A stretch of DNA of 64,000 bases from Flavobacteriales bacterium (GTDB lineage: Bacteria > Bacteroidota > Bacteroidia > Flavobacteriales_D > Sanyastnellaceae), in assembly GCA_018402085.1 (NCBI GenBank), contig JAGYJM010000002.1:62001-126000 (forward strand), in the 5' to 3' direction. Position numbers and translations under genes: made by a program. Shown here one piece after another: positions 56,322-64,000 of this stretch (its first letter is position 1; each line of letters starts with the position of its first letter). Below the pieces are notes generated by a model. The model was given only the letters and a program-made list of their open reading frames with translations, was not told the DNA's origin and searched no databases.

Positions 56322-56642
56322 TTTCGTCGTGCACGCTTTCGTCTCTTTTTCAGCATCACTTGAATGATCCTTATCTCCCGATTTACCAGCTTCCCGTTAG
56401 ACCGTTCGATCGTAAGACTTCCCCGGGTTGTACTCAACTCCGGTCGGACCTGCCTGGCCGGCAGGCAGGCGCGATTAATTGCTACAGGGGGGTAAAAATA
56501 AGAGCAAAGCTGTATTGCTGATTACGCGAACGCAGATTGATGATTTATTATTCACTAATCATTATTCAGACTTCATTATTCTACCAGTTTCCCAGTTTCC
56601 CAGTTTCCCAGTTTCCCGTTAGACCGTATGACCATCAGACCG
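56322..56642. other. repeat-rich gap before purK
   Basis: Contains CCTGCCTGGCCGGCAGG palindrome (about 56448), a decayed copy of the GGCGCGATTAAT and GAGCAAAGCTGTATTGCTGATT module (also at 53783), four CCAGTTTC tandem units (about 56583-56617) and GACCGTCAGAC-type repeats. No gene is seen. Confidence 0.6.
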
Positions 56643-57782
56643 TCAGACTGAAACCACCCGAATCGCTGCCTTCACTTCCTCCACCTTCGTCTTCAGTGTC
56701 GCAAGGTCTTCGGCAAGCACCGTCACGTGTCCCATCTTACGGTACGGCTTGGTCTCCGCTTTGCCGTAAATGTGCGGATACACCCCCGGCATCGCGAGCA
56801 GGGTGTTCAGTCCTTCGTACACCACCGGACCTTTGAAGCCCTCTGCGCCCACGAGGTTGACCATCGCTGCCGGACGTAACACCTCAGTACTTCCCAGCGG
56901 CAAGTCAAGGATGGCGCGCAAGTGCTGCTCAAATTGCGACGCGACGTTCGCCTCTATCGTGTGGTGTCCGCTGTTGTGGGTGCGCGGCGCGACTTCGTTC
57001 ACGAGTACTTCGCCGGATGTGGTCAAGAAGAGCTCCACGGCTAAAATGCCGGTGAAGTTCAAGGCATCCGCCACTTTTGTGGCGAGATTTTTCGCCGCAG
57101 AAGCGGCGGATGGAGACACGTCTGCCGGAGCAAACAAGTAGTCAACGAGGTTCGCCTTCGGGTCGAAAACCAGCTCGGTCACCGGAAAAGCCGCCGACTC
57201 ACCGGATGCGTTGCGCGCGATGATCACCGCCAGTTCTTTCTCGATGTCCACCAGATCCTCAACCACACAGCCGCCTTCAAAGGCCTCGTCCAGGTCTTCT
57301 TTCGTGCGCATGACCGAAACGCCGCGACCGTCGTAGCCGCCTGTGCGCAACTTGAGTACGCAGGGCAGATCCGCTTCGCTGAGCGAACGTCCGTCTTCAA
57401 TCAACTTGAACGATGAGGTCGCAATGCCGTGATCGGCATAGAATTGCTTCTGCAGGCTTTTGTCCTTAATCGTCTCGATGTGCGCCGGGTCCGGACAAAC
57501 CGTAACGCCTTTTGCCTGCAATTCTTTCAGCGCCTGCGTGTTGACGTCTTCAATTTCGATGGTCAGCACATCCTTATCGGCGCCGAAGTCAAGCACGGTC
57601 TGGTAATCGCGAAAATCGCCTTGCCTGAACGTAGTCGCCAGCGCAGCGCACGGCGCATCTGCCGAAGGGTCAAGCACATGGATGTGCACATCCAGACTGG
57701 CGGCTTCCTGAATCAGCATACGTCCGAGTTGTCCGCCACCCAGGATCCCCAATTTTAGGTTCGTTCCGGTAATCGCTTTCAT
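56643..57782 (-). CDS. purK: 5-(carboxyamino)imidazole ribonucleotide synthase
   Basis: The 379-aa ATP-grasp enzyme carboxylates AIR in purine synthesis. It has LGILGGGQLGRMLI at the N-terminus, KLRTGGYDGRGV (about 145), FTGILAVELF and the metal region VNEVAPRTHNSGHHTIEA. It overlaps the dioxygenase gene by 4 bases (ATGA). Inside the coding region two palindromes, CGCCAC-TTTT-GTGGCG (57069-57084) and CGCCGC-AGAA-GCGGCG (57093-57108), stand in inverted orientation, yet the protein is not longer than usual there. Confidence 0.94.
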   Translation of the reverse strand: MKAITGTNLKLGILGGGQLGRMLIQEAASLDVHIHVLDPSADAPCAALATTFRQGDFRDYQTVLDFGADKDVLTIEIEDVNTQALKELQAKGVTVCPDPAHIETIKDKSLQKQFYADHGIATSSFKLIEDGRSLSEADLPCVLKLRTGGYDGRGVSVMRTKEDLDEAFEGGCVVEDLVDIEKELAVIIARNASGESAAFPVTELVFDPKANLVDYLFAPADVSPSAASAAKNLATKVADALNFTGILAVELFLTTSGEVLVNEVAPRTHNSGHHTIEANVASQFEQHLRAILDLPLGSTEVLRPAAMVNLVGAEGFKGPVVYEGLNTLLAMPGVYPHIYGKAETKPYRKMGHVTVLAEDLATLKTKVEEVKAAIRVVSV

Positions 57783-58747
57783 GAGTCAAATTCAATCAGG
57801 GCCGGACGCTGCGTGATCTCGTGATAGCAGATCACCTCCGGCGAGAGGTAGTGCACGACCATTGATTTGCGGGTCAGGTCGCGGTTGGTCATTTTCTGAG
57901 CGCCGTGCAGCAGGTTGCCGTGCCAGAGAAACACATCGCCCTTCTTCGGGTGCAGCACCTGTGGCTTCAACTGCTTCTCTTTGATCATCTGCTGGATGTG
58001 CTCTTCGTAGTGCAGGTACGCATCCTTGCCAAGCAGCAGCGAAGAACCGCCGTGGTCAAAATCGCGGTTCAGCACATAAGGCAATTTGTGACTGCCGGGG
58101 TAGTATTCGAGCGGACCTTGTTCCGGACCGATGTCTTCCAATGCCACCCACGCCGCTGTGAGATGTCCGAGCGGATAAGTGGTCATATGAATCGCGTCAC
58201 TGTGGGCGCGTTGCTCGCTGCTCTTCTCGAAGTTGATGCTCTGAAAAGGCACCATTTGCTTCCCGGTCAGAAAGCTGAATGCCGATACAATGCCTTCGTC
58301 ATGAGCAATCTTCCCCAGCAGTTCACCTTCGCGAAATGCAGACATGATCTTTTTACCGGAGTAGTTGAAGTCAATCTGATTGCTCTCCATCAGTGCGTCC
58401 ACTTCGGCATTGACGCGGTCGATGAAATCAGCTGAAAAGTAGCCGCGCAGAATGGCGTATCCGCCTTCGGTCCAGGTCTCAGCCAGCGGCTGGCTTACCT
58501 TCTCCGGCAAGGCATCAAAGCCCGCTTGCTGGGTGATGTCAGCGGTACGATCACTCCAAGGACGTTCATCAGGGAGGTGCTTCACATCCTCGCTTGAAAT
58601 CGGCGCATAAACCGATTTTCGAAGTCCGTAATGCTTGTACAACGCCTTGTTGCGTTCAAGCAGTTCACGCTTCGATAAATTAAAAAGGTGGTAGGCCGGT
58701 TTCACCCTGCGAAAGAAGCCCCAATATTTTTCGTACCACTTTGCCAT
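57779..58747 (-). CDS. phytanoyl-CoA dioxygenase-family enzyme
   Basis: The 322-aa protein has a 2-oxoglutarate/iron oxygenase core: HSD facial-triad motif in QRAHSDAIHM (about residue 182), a distal His in HGNLLHGAQ (about 280-285) and a following arginine (LTRKSM). Substrates in this family vary widely. The start MAKWYEKYWGFF is preferred to one nine codons upstream. It overlaps purK by 4 bases. A perfect -7 element lies six bases before the ATG. Confidence 0.85.
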   Translation of the reverse strand: MAKWYEKYWGFFRRVKPAYHLFNLSKRELLERNKALYKHYGLRKSVYAPISSEDVKHLPDERPWSDRTADITQQAGFDALPEKVSQPLAETWTEGGYAILRGYFSADFIDRVNAEVDALMESNQIDFNYSGKKIMSAFREGELLGKIAHDEGIVSAFSFLTGKQMVPFQSINFEKSSEQRAHSDAIHMTTYPLGHLTAAWVALEDIGPEQGPLEYYPGSHKLPYVLNRDFDHGGSSLLLGKDAYLHYEEHIQQMIKEKQLKPQVLHPKKGDVFLWHGNLLHGAQKMTNRDLTRKSMVVHYLSPEVICYHEITQRPALIEFDS

Positions 58748-58753
58748 CGGTCG

Positions 58754-58761
58754 CAAAGGTA
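58754..58761 (-). promoter_or_regulatory. -7 promoter element for the dioxygenase-purK pair
   Basis: On the minus strand this reads TACCTTTG, an exact TAnnTTTG match, six bases before the ATG, so a leaderless or near-leaderless transcript is implied. No -33 TTG at normal spacing. Confidence 0.5.
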
Positions 58762-58791
58762 GAACAGTTGCCAAATCTTTATCTTAGCAGC

Positions 58792-59355
58792 ATGCGACGC
58801 ATTTTGCTGACTTTTATCGCCTTTCTTTTTTTCTTCTGCGCAAAAGCGCAGGATGGCAACAGCTCCGGCAACGGGCTGCAGGGACAAAGCCGCTGGGTGT
58901 TCGGCGGAAACGTGGCCCTCTCGTTCGGAAGCAACTTCACCGTCATCGGTGCAGCCCCCACGGTGGGCTACCGCTTTACGGAGCGCCTGACCGCCGGAGC
59001 CGGAGCACTTTATTTTTATCAAGCGGGACAAACCTTTGGAGGTCAGCGCTTCGACTTTTCGATTTATGGTCCGCAAGCTTTTGCCCGCTACGTAGTCGGA
59101 CAAAGCGTCATATCGGAGGGAGATCGCTTGGCTTTCCAGAGTGATGCTTACCTGGTGAATACAGAAGTCTATGACCCATTTGCTGACACCTTCGGTCGCG
59201 ACTGGATTCCGCAACTCTTTGTAGGGGGCGGCTACTTCACCCCGGTTGGAGGACGAACTTTTATGGGCTTAATGGTGATGTGGGATGTCATTCAAGACCG
59301 CAATGCCCCGTTCGCCAACCCTATGATCCGCGGCGGCATTTCGATTGGGATTTAG
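58792..59355 (+). CDS. small outer-membrane barrel protein
   Basis: The 187-aa protein has a signal peptide MRRILLTFIAFLFFFCAKAQ and a short beta-barrel pattern (about eight strands; YRFTERLTAGAGALYFY, GPQAFARYV, RGGISIGI at the C-terminus). The end of the signal peptide is encoded by the palindrome CTGCGC-AAAA-GCGCAG (58836-58851). TATCTTAG at 58780-58787 is a near match to a -7 element. It diverges from the dioxygenase gene. Confidence 0.75.
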   Translation: MRRILLTFIAFLFFFCAKAQDGNSSGNGLQGQSRWVFGGNVALSFGSNFTVIGAAPTVGYRFTERLTAGAGALYFYQAGQTFGGQRFDFSIYGPQAFARYVVGQSVISEGDRLAFQSDAYLVNTEVYDPFADTFGRDWIPQLFVGGGYFTPVGGRTFMGLMVMWDVIQDRNAPFANPMIRGGISIGI

Positions 59356-59363
59356 GTAGTTCT

Positions 59364-59425
59364 TCAACCTCTCAGCCCCACGCTGAAGCGTGGCCCAGCT
59401 CTCCTCATCTGAGGAGAGCCTTTTT
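59364..59425 (+). repeat. two-hairpin repeat (CTCAG family)
   Basis: AACCTCTCAG is followed by a variable stem CCACGC/GCGTGG with loop TGAA, then the constant stem CTCTCCTCA/TGAGGAGAG and a T-rich end. Further copies lie at 55360, 55534, 60563, 60727 and 63071, and in reverse at 51710, 59452, 60645 and 62987. The first stem differs from copy to copy but always pairs. Here it may also end transcription of the barrel gene. Confidence 0.85.
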
Positions 59426-59451
59426 ATTTTTTGGCATGATACTAGAAATAA

Positions 59452-59507
59452 GTCTCCCCTGAAATTAGGGGAGATGTCCTAAGCACCGAGGTGGACAGAG
59501 GGGTTTT
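59452..59507 (-). repeat. two-hairpin repeat (CTCAG family), inverted copy
   Basis: CTCCCCTGAAATTAGGGGAG constant stem, then a weak GTCC/GGAC variable stem and AGGGGTTTT. It faces the copy at 59364 with a 26-base gap, forming an inverted pair. Confidence 0.75.
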
Positions 59508-59614
59508 CAAAAATCGAGAGTGGATCTAATTGGTGTTGAGAATCAAAGGTTTATAGCGTTTTAATTTGTTGTTAATTAGAAAATATTTAAATTAATTAAT
59601 CAAACTGGAATCAC

Positions 59615-60529
59615 ATGAAACCAATTCTCGTCATTTTGCTTTGTGCCGTAAGTTCTCAAATGGCGCTTAGTCAAGTAGATTTACCACCTGATTCAACGAC
59701 ATGGCTCTCCGCGAGAATGGGAATGTTCGGTTATGATGGGCGGTTTGAGGGTTTGCTTTATGGGGATTCTACCATCAATGATATTGCCTACAAGAAGTAT
59801 TATGAAAATGATGACTTACGAGGCTTTGTTCGAGCAGACTCTAGTGTATGGTATGTAATAGCTGAAGGTGAAGGGGAAGAACATGTTTTATATGATTTCA
59901 ACATAGCAGTTGGAGACACCTTTCACGTCGACAGCCCTCTACTAGAATATGGCGGTCAAGGAGAGTGGGTGGTTTGCGACTCCATAACAACAAGAACTTT
60001 TGAAGACGGTACTACCCGAGATAAGTATAATCTGCGTGGTTGGTCAGATGAGTCGGGCGGACCGTTTGAAACAGTTTGGTACGAAGGAATAGGAAGCCTA
60101 AAGCTCCTTTCAGAAGTTACCGGTTGTATTTATTTCGATTGCGGCTCATATCGAGCCCTATGTTACCAAGAGGATGGAGTGTCTGTATACACTGATCAGA
60201 ACGGATTATTGCTTCAGAATTACTCTACAGGAGTTACTTATATTTATGAAGACTGTACGTTAGAGTTCTACGTTGGAATCACCGATAACTCGATAGGAAC
60301 TTTAGAAGTGTATCCGAACCCCGCACAGCAGCAGGTGAATATTGATGTCAGCATGACCATAGTTAGGCTTATGCTTTACAATTCGATGGGACGAAAAGTG
60401 CTTGAAGAAGAGCTGTATGCCGAAGAACACACGCTGGACTTGTCGACCGTCCCGAAAGGTCTATATACCCTTGGTATTCAACTCGCAAATGATCAGTTCG
60501 TATGTAAACAATTGCTCGTTGTCGATTGA
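59615..60529 (+). CDS. T9SS cargo protein, unknown passenger
   Basis: This 304-aa protein has a signal peptide (MKPILVILLCAVSSQMALSQ), a beta-rich passenger of about 190 residues (DKYNLRGWSD, VWYEGIGSLKLLSEVTGC, four nearby cysteines) and a type A T9SS domain (about 225-304; LEVYPNPAQQQVNI). The passenger resembles small secreted proteins common next to T9SS domains in Bacteroidota, but no function is known. The upstream 90 bases are unusually A/T-rich compared with neighbours. Confidence 0.82.
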   Translation: MKPILVILLCAVSSQMALSQVDLPPDSTTWLSARMGMFGYDGRFEGLLYGDSTINDIAYKKYYENDDLRGFVRADSSVWYVIAEGEGEEHVLYDFNIAVGDTFHVDSPLLEYGGQGEWVVCDSITTRTFEDGTTRDKYNLRGWSDESGGPFETVWYEGIGSLKLLSEVTGCIYFDCGSYRALCYQEDGVSVYTDQNGLLLQNYSTGVTYIYEDCTLEFYVGITDNSIGTLEVYPNPAQQQVNIDVSMTIVRLMLYNSMGRKVLEEELYAEEHTLDLSTVPKGLYTLGIQLANDQFVCKQLLVVD

Positions 60530-60918
60530 TTGATCATTCTGCGCGAGATTCAACGTTGGGTGATCAACCTCCCAGTCCACCGCTTTCGCGGTGCCCAGCT
60601 CTCCTCATCTGGGGAGAGCCTTGTATTCAGTTTAGGAGATGAATAAGGCCCCCCTGAAATTAGGGGGGGCTGTCCCGCTTCAGCGGGACTGGGGGGTATT
60701 TTGGAGCGCCCTCGCAAGCAAGTGCCATCAACCTCTCAGACCCACGCTGAAGCGTGGCCCAGCTCTCCTTATCTGAGGAGAGCCTTGGATAGACTCCTAC
60801 TCTCATTCAATTCCCATTTCTATTCCTATTTCCAAGCGCAAGCAATGTGCGCTCTCTTCGTTAATCTCTCGTTGAAAAGTCAAGCTTCTAATTGACCTTC
60901 ATCCCCAAGCTTGCTTGC
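60530..60918. other. gap with three two-hairpin repeats
   Basis: Copies lie at 60563-60622 (+), 60645-60702 (-) and 60727-60786 (+). Variable stems are CACCGC/GCGGTG, GTCCCGC/GCGGGAC and CCACGC/GCGTGG. No gene is seen. Confidence 0.75.
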
Positions 60919-60926
60919 TACCTTTG
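60919..60926 (+). promoter_or_regulatory. -7 promoter element for thyA
   Basis: TACCTTTG is an exact TAnnTTTG match 18 bases before the thyA ATG. A TTG at 60892-60894 lies 24 bases upstream, slightly beyond the usual -33 spacing. Confidence 0.55.
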
Positions 60927-60944
60927 AGTAAGCGAATACATCCC

Positions 60945-61739
60945 ATGCAACAGTACCACGACCTTTTGCGCCACATCCTTGAGAATGGCACCAAGAAAGA
61001 AGACCGCACCGGCACCGGAACGCTGAGTTGCTTCGGCTACCAGATGCGTTTTGACCTCAGTGAGGGCTTCCCCGTGTTGACCACGAAGAAGCTGCACCTG
61101 CGCTCGATCATTCACGAGCTGCTGTGGTTTTTGCAAGGTGATACCAACATCAAGTACCTCAAGGAGAATGGCGTACGCATCTGGGATGAATGGGCCGATG
61201 AAGACGGCAACCTCGGACCGGTGTACGGCTACCAGTGGAGAAGCTGGCCCAACCCTGACGGAACCCATACCGATCAAATCACCAAGCTGGTTAATTCGCT
61301 CAAGAACAACCCGGATTCACGCAGGCACATTGTGAGCGCATGGAATCCATCGTTCATTGACGACATGGCCCTGCCGCCGTGCCACTGCCTCTTTCAGTTT
61401 TACGTAGCCGACGGCAAATTGAGCTGTCAGCTCTACCAGCGCAGCGCCGATACCTTCCTCGGGGTGCCGTTCAACATCGCTTCGTATGCACTTTTAACCT
61501 TTATGCTTGCGCAGGTCTGCGGCTACGAACCGGGTGAATTTGTGCACACCTTCGGAGATGTGCACCTCTACCTGAACCATATTGAGCAGGCAGAGCTGCA
61601 ACTGACGCGCGACTTCCGTCCGCAACCGCAGATGAAGATCAATCCGGAAGTGAAAGACCTGTTCGCGTTTAAGTACGAAGACTTCGAGCTTGTGAACTAC
61701 GATCCACATCCACACATTAAAGCGGAGGTATCGGTATGA
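60945..61739 (+). CDS. thyA: thymidylate synthase
   Basis: The 264-aa enzyme makes dTMP from dUMP and methylene-tetrahydrofolate. Catalytic Cys146 lies in [10 protein letters not shown], and other family motifs are visible ([41 protein letters not shown]). Length equals the E. coli enzyme. The ATG at 60945 is chosen over one 10 codons upstream. It overlaps folA by 4 bases (ATGA), so the two folate-cycle enzymes are coupled. Confidence 0.97.
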   Translation: MQQYHDLLRHILENGTKKEDRTGTGTLSCFGYQMRFDLSEGFPVLTTKKLHLRSIIHELLWFLQGDTNIKYLKENGVRIWDEWADEDGNLGPVYGYQWRSWPNPDGTHTDQITKLVNSLKNNPDSRRHIVSAWNPSFIDDMALPPCHCLFQFYVADGKLSCQLYQRSADTFLGVPFNIASYALLTFMLAQVCGYEPGEFVHTFGDVHLYLNHIEQAELQLTRDFRPQPQMKINPEVKDLFAFKYEDFELVNYDPHPHIKAEVSV

Positions 61740-62245
61740 TCGTATCAGCCATCGCCGCCATCGCGGAGAACTACGCCATTGGACGAGACAACGACCTGAT
61801 CTGGGACCTGCCTGATGACATGCGCTTCTTCATGCGCACCACAAAAGGGCACCACATCATTACCGGACGTAAAAATTTCGAGTCGATTCCACACCAGTTT
61901 CGTCCGCTGAAGAACCGCACGAACATCATCGTGACCCGCCAGAGCGACTACGAAGCCCCCGGCGCGCACGTGGTCAACAGCATCAAAACAGGCATCGAAA
62001 GGGCGCGCGCCGCAGGAGAGGAGGAGTGCTTTGTGATTGGCGGCGGACAGATCTACGCGCTTGCTCTTGAAGAAGGATTACTCGACCGCATGTACCTGAC
62101 GCATGTCCATGCGAGCTTCGAGGGGGATGTCTTCTACCCGAAATTTGATGAGAACCAATGGAATGTGCAGGTGCTGGATGAGCACCCAACGGATGAAAAG
62201 CACGATTACGCCTTCACCATCAAACAATACGACCTCAAGAAATAA
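61736..62245 (+). CDS. folA: dihydrofolate reductase
   Basis: The 169-aa enzyme regenerates tetrahydrofolate used by ThyA. It has [29 protein letters not shown] (start; the active-site acid is in LPDDM), [14 protein letters not shown], and [13 protein letters not shown]. It is translationally coupled to thyA (ATGA overlap). Confidence 0.96.
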   Translation: MIVSAIAAIAENYAIGRDNDLIWDLPDDMRFFMRTTKGHHIITGRKNFESIPHQFRPLKNRTNIIVTRQSDYEAPGAHVVNSIKTGIERARAAGEEECFVIGGGQIYALALEEGLLDRMYLTHVHASFEGDVFYPKFDENQWNVQVLDEHPTDEKHDYAFTIKQYDLKK

Positions 62246-62281
62246 GTTCCGCTTGGCTATCTTCGACGGCAAACTGCGCTC

Positions 62282-62866
62282 ATGAACTGGATTGACTACC
62301 TCAGCGACGGCATCCTGCACATCACCGATTTCGAGGGTTATGACCACATGGTCTACCTCATTGCCCTCGTATCGATCTACGATTACCGTGAAATCAAACG
62401 GGTCATTTTGCTGGCTACGGCCTTCACCATTGGGCATTCGTTGACCTTGATCCTCGCCGGACTTGAGCTGATTCGTCCGAACAGCGGTCTCATTGAATTC
62501 CTCATTCCTGTATCGATCCTGTTGACCGGATTGTCAAACTTGCGCTACGCGAAGCGTCACAATACCCCGGTGTCGTACCATGGGGTGCGCTATTTGATTG
62601 CTATTGCCTTCGGTTTGATTCACGGCATGGGCTTTTCGACCTACTTCCGCATGATCGTCGATCGCGGTGAATCCATCGTGCAGCCGCTGTTATTCTTCAA
62701 TCTCGGCGTTGAAGTAGGCCAGCTGTTGATTGTGATGGTCTTCATGCTCATCACCTTCTTGTTCCAGGGCCTGTTCCGCATCCAGCAACGCGACTGGATT
62801 CTCTTCTTTGCGGGCGTTACCTCGGGTATCGCGGGCATGTTGTGTCTGGATACGTGGCCGTGGTGA
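62282..62866 (+). CDS. HupE/UreJ-family membrane protein
   Basis: The 194-aa integral membrane protein has about six helices and the family pattern GYDHMVYLIAL at the start, FTIGHSLTL (about residue 50), LIHGMGFS (about 108) and FNLGVEVGQL (about 140). HupE/UreJ proteins are linked to nickel or other metal entry; conserved His residues here (H22, H52, H110) fit metal handling. TATCTTCG at 62258-62265, a near -7 element, lies between folA and this gene. Confidence 0.85.
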   Translation: MNWIDYLSDGILHITDFEGYDHMVYLIALVSIYDYREIKRVILLATAFTIGHSLTLILAGLELIRPNSGLIEFLIPVSILLTGLSNLRYAKRHNTPVSYHGVRYLIAIAFGLIHGMGFSTYFRMIVDRGESIVQPLLFFNLGVEVGQLLIVMVFMLITFLFQGLFRIQQRDWILFFAGVTSGIAGMLCLDTWPW

Positions 62867-63532
62867 GAGAGTCTGGAGTCTGGGGTCTGGAGAGAATTCA
62901 AAATGTATAATTCATGATGCATAATTAGAGATGGTTGGCGTTAGCCGTTGTGTCTGTTATTATTCTTGTTTTTTAGTAATTATAATAAGGCTCCCCTGAA
63001 ATCAGGGGAGCTGTCCAGCGTGAAAACGCTGGACTGAGGGGTTTTAGGGAGCACCTCCGTAACCACTCCTCATCAACCTCTCAGCCCCGCATGTGCGGGG
63101 CAGCTCTCCTCATCTGAGGAGAGCCTTATTCAGGTCTCAACAATGCTGAATCCTGATTTACTCTTCACTACTCATTATTGACTCATTACTAATCTCCCGG
63201 TTTCCCGGTTTCCCTAAACTGTCGATCGGTCCATCGGTCGATGCGCTTCGCTTCGCAAGACCGGCGGCAATAGCCGCCGCCACACTAGGAGTACTTAAAT
63301 GATTCAAGGCAGCGCAAGTATGCGCTGCTTTCCGGCCGTTCCCCAGTTTCCCGAAACTGTCCATAAGTCTATAAGTCCATCGGTCGATGAGTCGATGCGT
63401 CATGAGTCGATGCGTCATTAGACCCACCCATCCGCCGCTTCCCGATGAATCGGGACAAGTTCCGCGGCGAAAAAAGAACACCATGCACCACCCACCCAAC
63501 CGTTCCCGATAACAATCGGGACTGCAATACCT
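62867..63532. other. repeat-rich gap before yidD
   Basis: Holds a divergent pair of two-hairpin repeats (62987-63046 in reverse, variable stem CCAGCG/CGCTGG; and 63071-63128 forward, CCCCGC/GCGGGG), CCCGGTTT repeats, GTCGATGnGTC repeats, an AGCGCAAGTATGCGCT palindrome (about 63313) and the nested palindrome at 63433-63469. No gene is seen. Confidence 0.65.
63433..63469. repeat. CGCCGC palindrome with a second palindrome in its loop
   Basis: The outer CGCCGC (63433-63438) and GCGGCG (63464-63469) are separated not by four bases but by a segment holding TCCCGAT/ATCGGGA. Flanks (CATC before, AAAAAAGAAC after) match other members. It looks like one palindrome inserted in another. Confidence 0.75.
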
Positions 63533-63540
63533 ATCTTTGT
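63533..63540 (+). promoter_or_regulatory. -7 promoter element for yidD
   Basis: TATCTTTG is an exact TAnnTTTG match and ends three bases before the GTG start, so transcription would begin at or inside the start codon (leaderless mRNA). Confidence 0.5.
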
Positions 63541-63543
63541 AGT

Positions 63544-63798
63544 GTGAAATGGGTACGAACCATCGCGATTTTTCCCATCCGGGTGTACCAGGCCGTATTG
63601 TCGCCCTTACTGGGGCAGAATTGCCGACACGAACCTACTTGCTCGCAGTATAGCGTTGAGGCCATACAAGAGTGGGGCGTGTTCAAAGGCATCTGGCTCG
63701 GCATGAAGCGCATCTCGAAATGCCACCCGTGGGGAACGATGGGCTACGACCCTGTACCAAAGAAAGAACCTAAAGAACACACCCATGAAAAAGTTTAG
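63544..63798 (+). CDS. yidD: membrane protein insertion efficiency factor YidD
   Basis: The 84-aa protein has the family core [15 protein letters not shown], then [16 protein letters not shown] and [11 protein letters not shown]-like C-terminus ([13 protein letters not shown]). It assists YidC-dependent membrane insertion. GTG at 63544 gives the family-typical start. A longer frame upstream runs through repeats and is not used. It overlaps the lipoprotein gene by 14 bases. Confidence 0.92.
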   Translation: MKWVRTIAIFPIRVYQAVLSPLLGQNCRHEPTCSQYSVEAIQEWGVFKGIWLGMKRISKCHPWGTMGYDPVPKKEPKEHTHEKV

Positions 63799-64000
63799 TC
63801 TGCTTGTATTGGCTGCTGTAATGCTGGCCGCTTGTGGTGAAGCTCCGAAAGAGCAGAGCGAATCCATGAAGAAAGCCGAAGAAGTGCACGAGACCCTCGT
63901 GAAACTGAGCGGTGACGTTGCCGATATGATGCACGCCAAAATCGGTGACCTCGAAGCTAGAATGGAGGATGCCACCGCACAAGGCGATTCGCTGATGGCT
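63785..64000 (+). CDS. lipoprotein, 5' part only (cut by window edge)
   Basis: ATG at 63785 opens a frame [20 protein letters not shown] with a clear lipobox LAAC (Cys at residue 17), then a charged helical segment ([20 protein letters not shown]). The first 72 codons are present. It overlaps yidD by 14 bases. Function unknown. Confidence 0.75.
   Translation, partial: MKKFSLLVLAAVMLAACGEAPKEQSESMKKAEEVHETLVKLSGDVADMMHAKIGDLEARMEDATAQGDSLMA

Noticed and set aside
53738-63532. Insertion sequence or transposon as source of the intergenic repeats
   Set aside because: No transposase-like reading frame or terminal inverted repeats of IS length were found. The repeats are short palindromes.

Overview
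The window reads as a chromosomal segment of a gliding-type marine or freshwater Bacteroidota, most likely order Flavobacteriales. The evidence is the mutY-ssb-gldE-gldD cluster, a PorX regulator of type IX secretion (T9SS), several proteins with C-terminal T9SS sorting domains, Bacteroidota-type promoter -7 elements (TAnnTTTG), and the absence of Shine-Dalgarno sites. Genus and species cannot be named from this sequence alone.

Layout. 0.2-11.5 kb is a leftward gene string: mutY, ssb, gldE, gldD, coaX, an outer-membrane protein, a TPR protein, lptC, a small membrane protein, a second CNNM/CBS protein and a PpiD-like chaperone. 11.5-14.2 kb runs rightward with an HU/IHF-like protein, a TPR protein, a 30-residue basic protein and RNase G. 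14.2-18.8 kb holds an HD hydrolase diverging from porX-tsaE-ald. 18.8-27.4 kb runs leftward with a 7TM-DISM histidine kinase, mutS, clpX, clpP, tig and tRNA-Leu(TAG). 27.6-33.4 kb runs rightward with two outer-membrane genes, efp, lpxD and a SpoIIE phosphatase. 33.4-34.6 kb is a 211-bp tandem array. typA and a GluR0-like ligand-gated channel gene follow on the minus strand.

37.7-49.5 kb is the accessory core. Three arrays of a 60-bp palindromic repeat (about 20, 14 and 10 units) each sit just downstream of a gene for a secreted T9SS cargo protein or its remnant. Two of the cargo loci are tandem duplicates about 4.5 kb apart: a cargo gene followed by a YadA-head/S74-chaperone/T9SS gene. The S74 gene of one copy is broken by many small indels. 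The repeat hairpins show compensatory stem changes.

49.6-64 kb returns to single genes: a deacetylase-acetyltransferase fusion, a C1 peptidase, mtgA, a KamA-family radical SAM enzyme, a degenerate thioredoxin-fold protein, purK with a phytanoyl-CoA dioxygenase, outer-membrane and T9SS proteins, thyA-folA, a HupE-like protein, yidD and a lipoprotein cut by the window edge. The intergenic spaces here are full of short palindromic repeats of at least three families.

Overall the window couples envelope and secretion housekeeping (LptC, LpxD, GldD/E, PorX, PpiD) with secreted cargo genes. The most unusual layer is the palindrome load: arrays at 3' ends, a covarying two-hairpin repeat, and a palindrome that coincides with signal-peptide cleavage sites in three exported proteins. 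No transposase, RAYT enzyme, CRISPR array or phage gene was found in the window.
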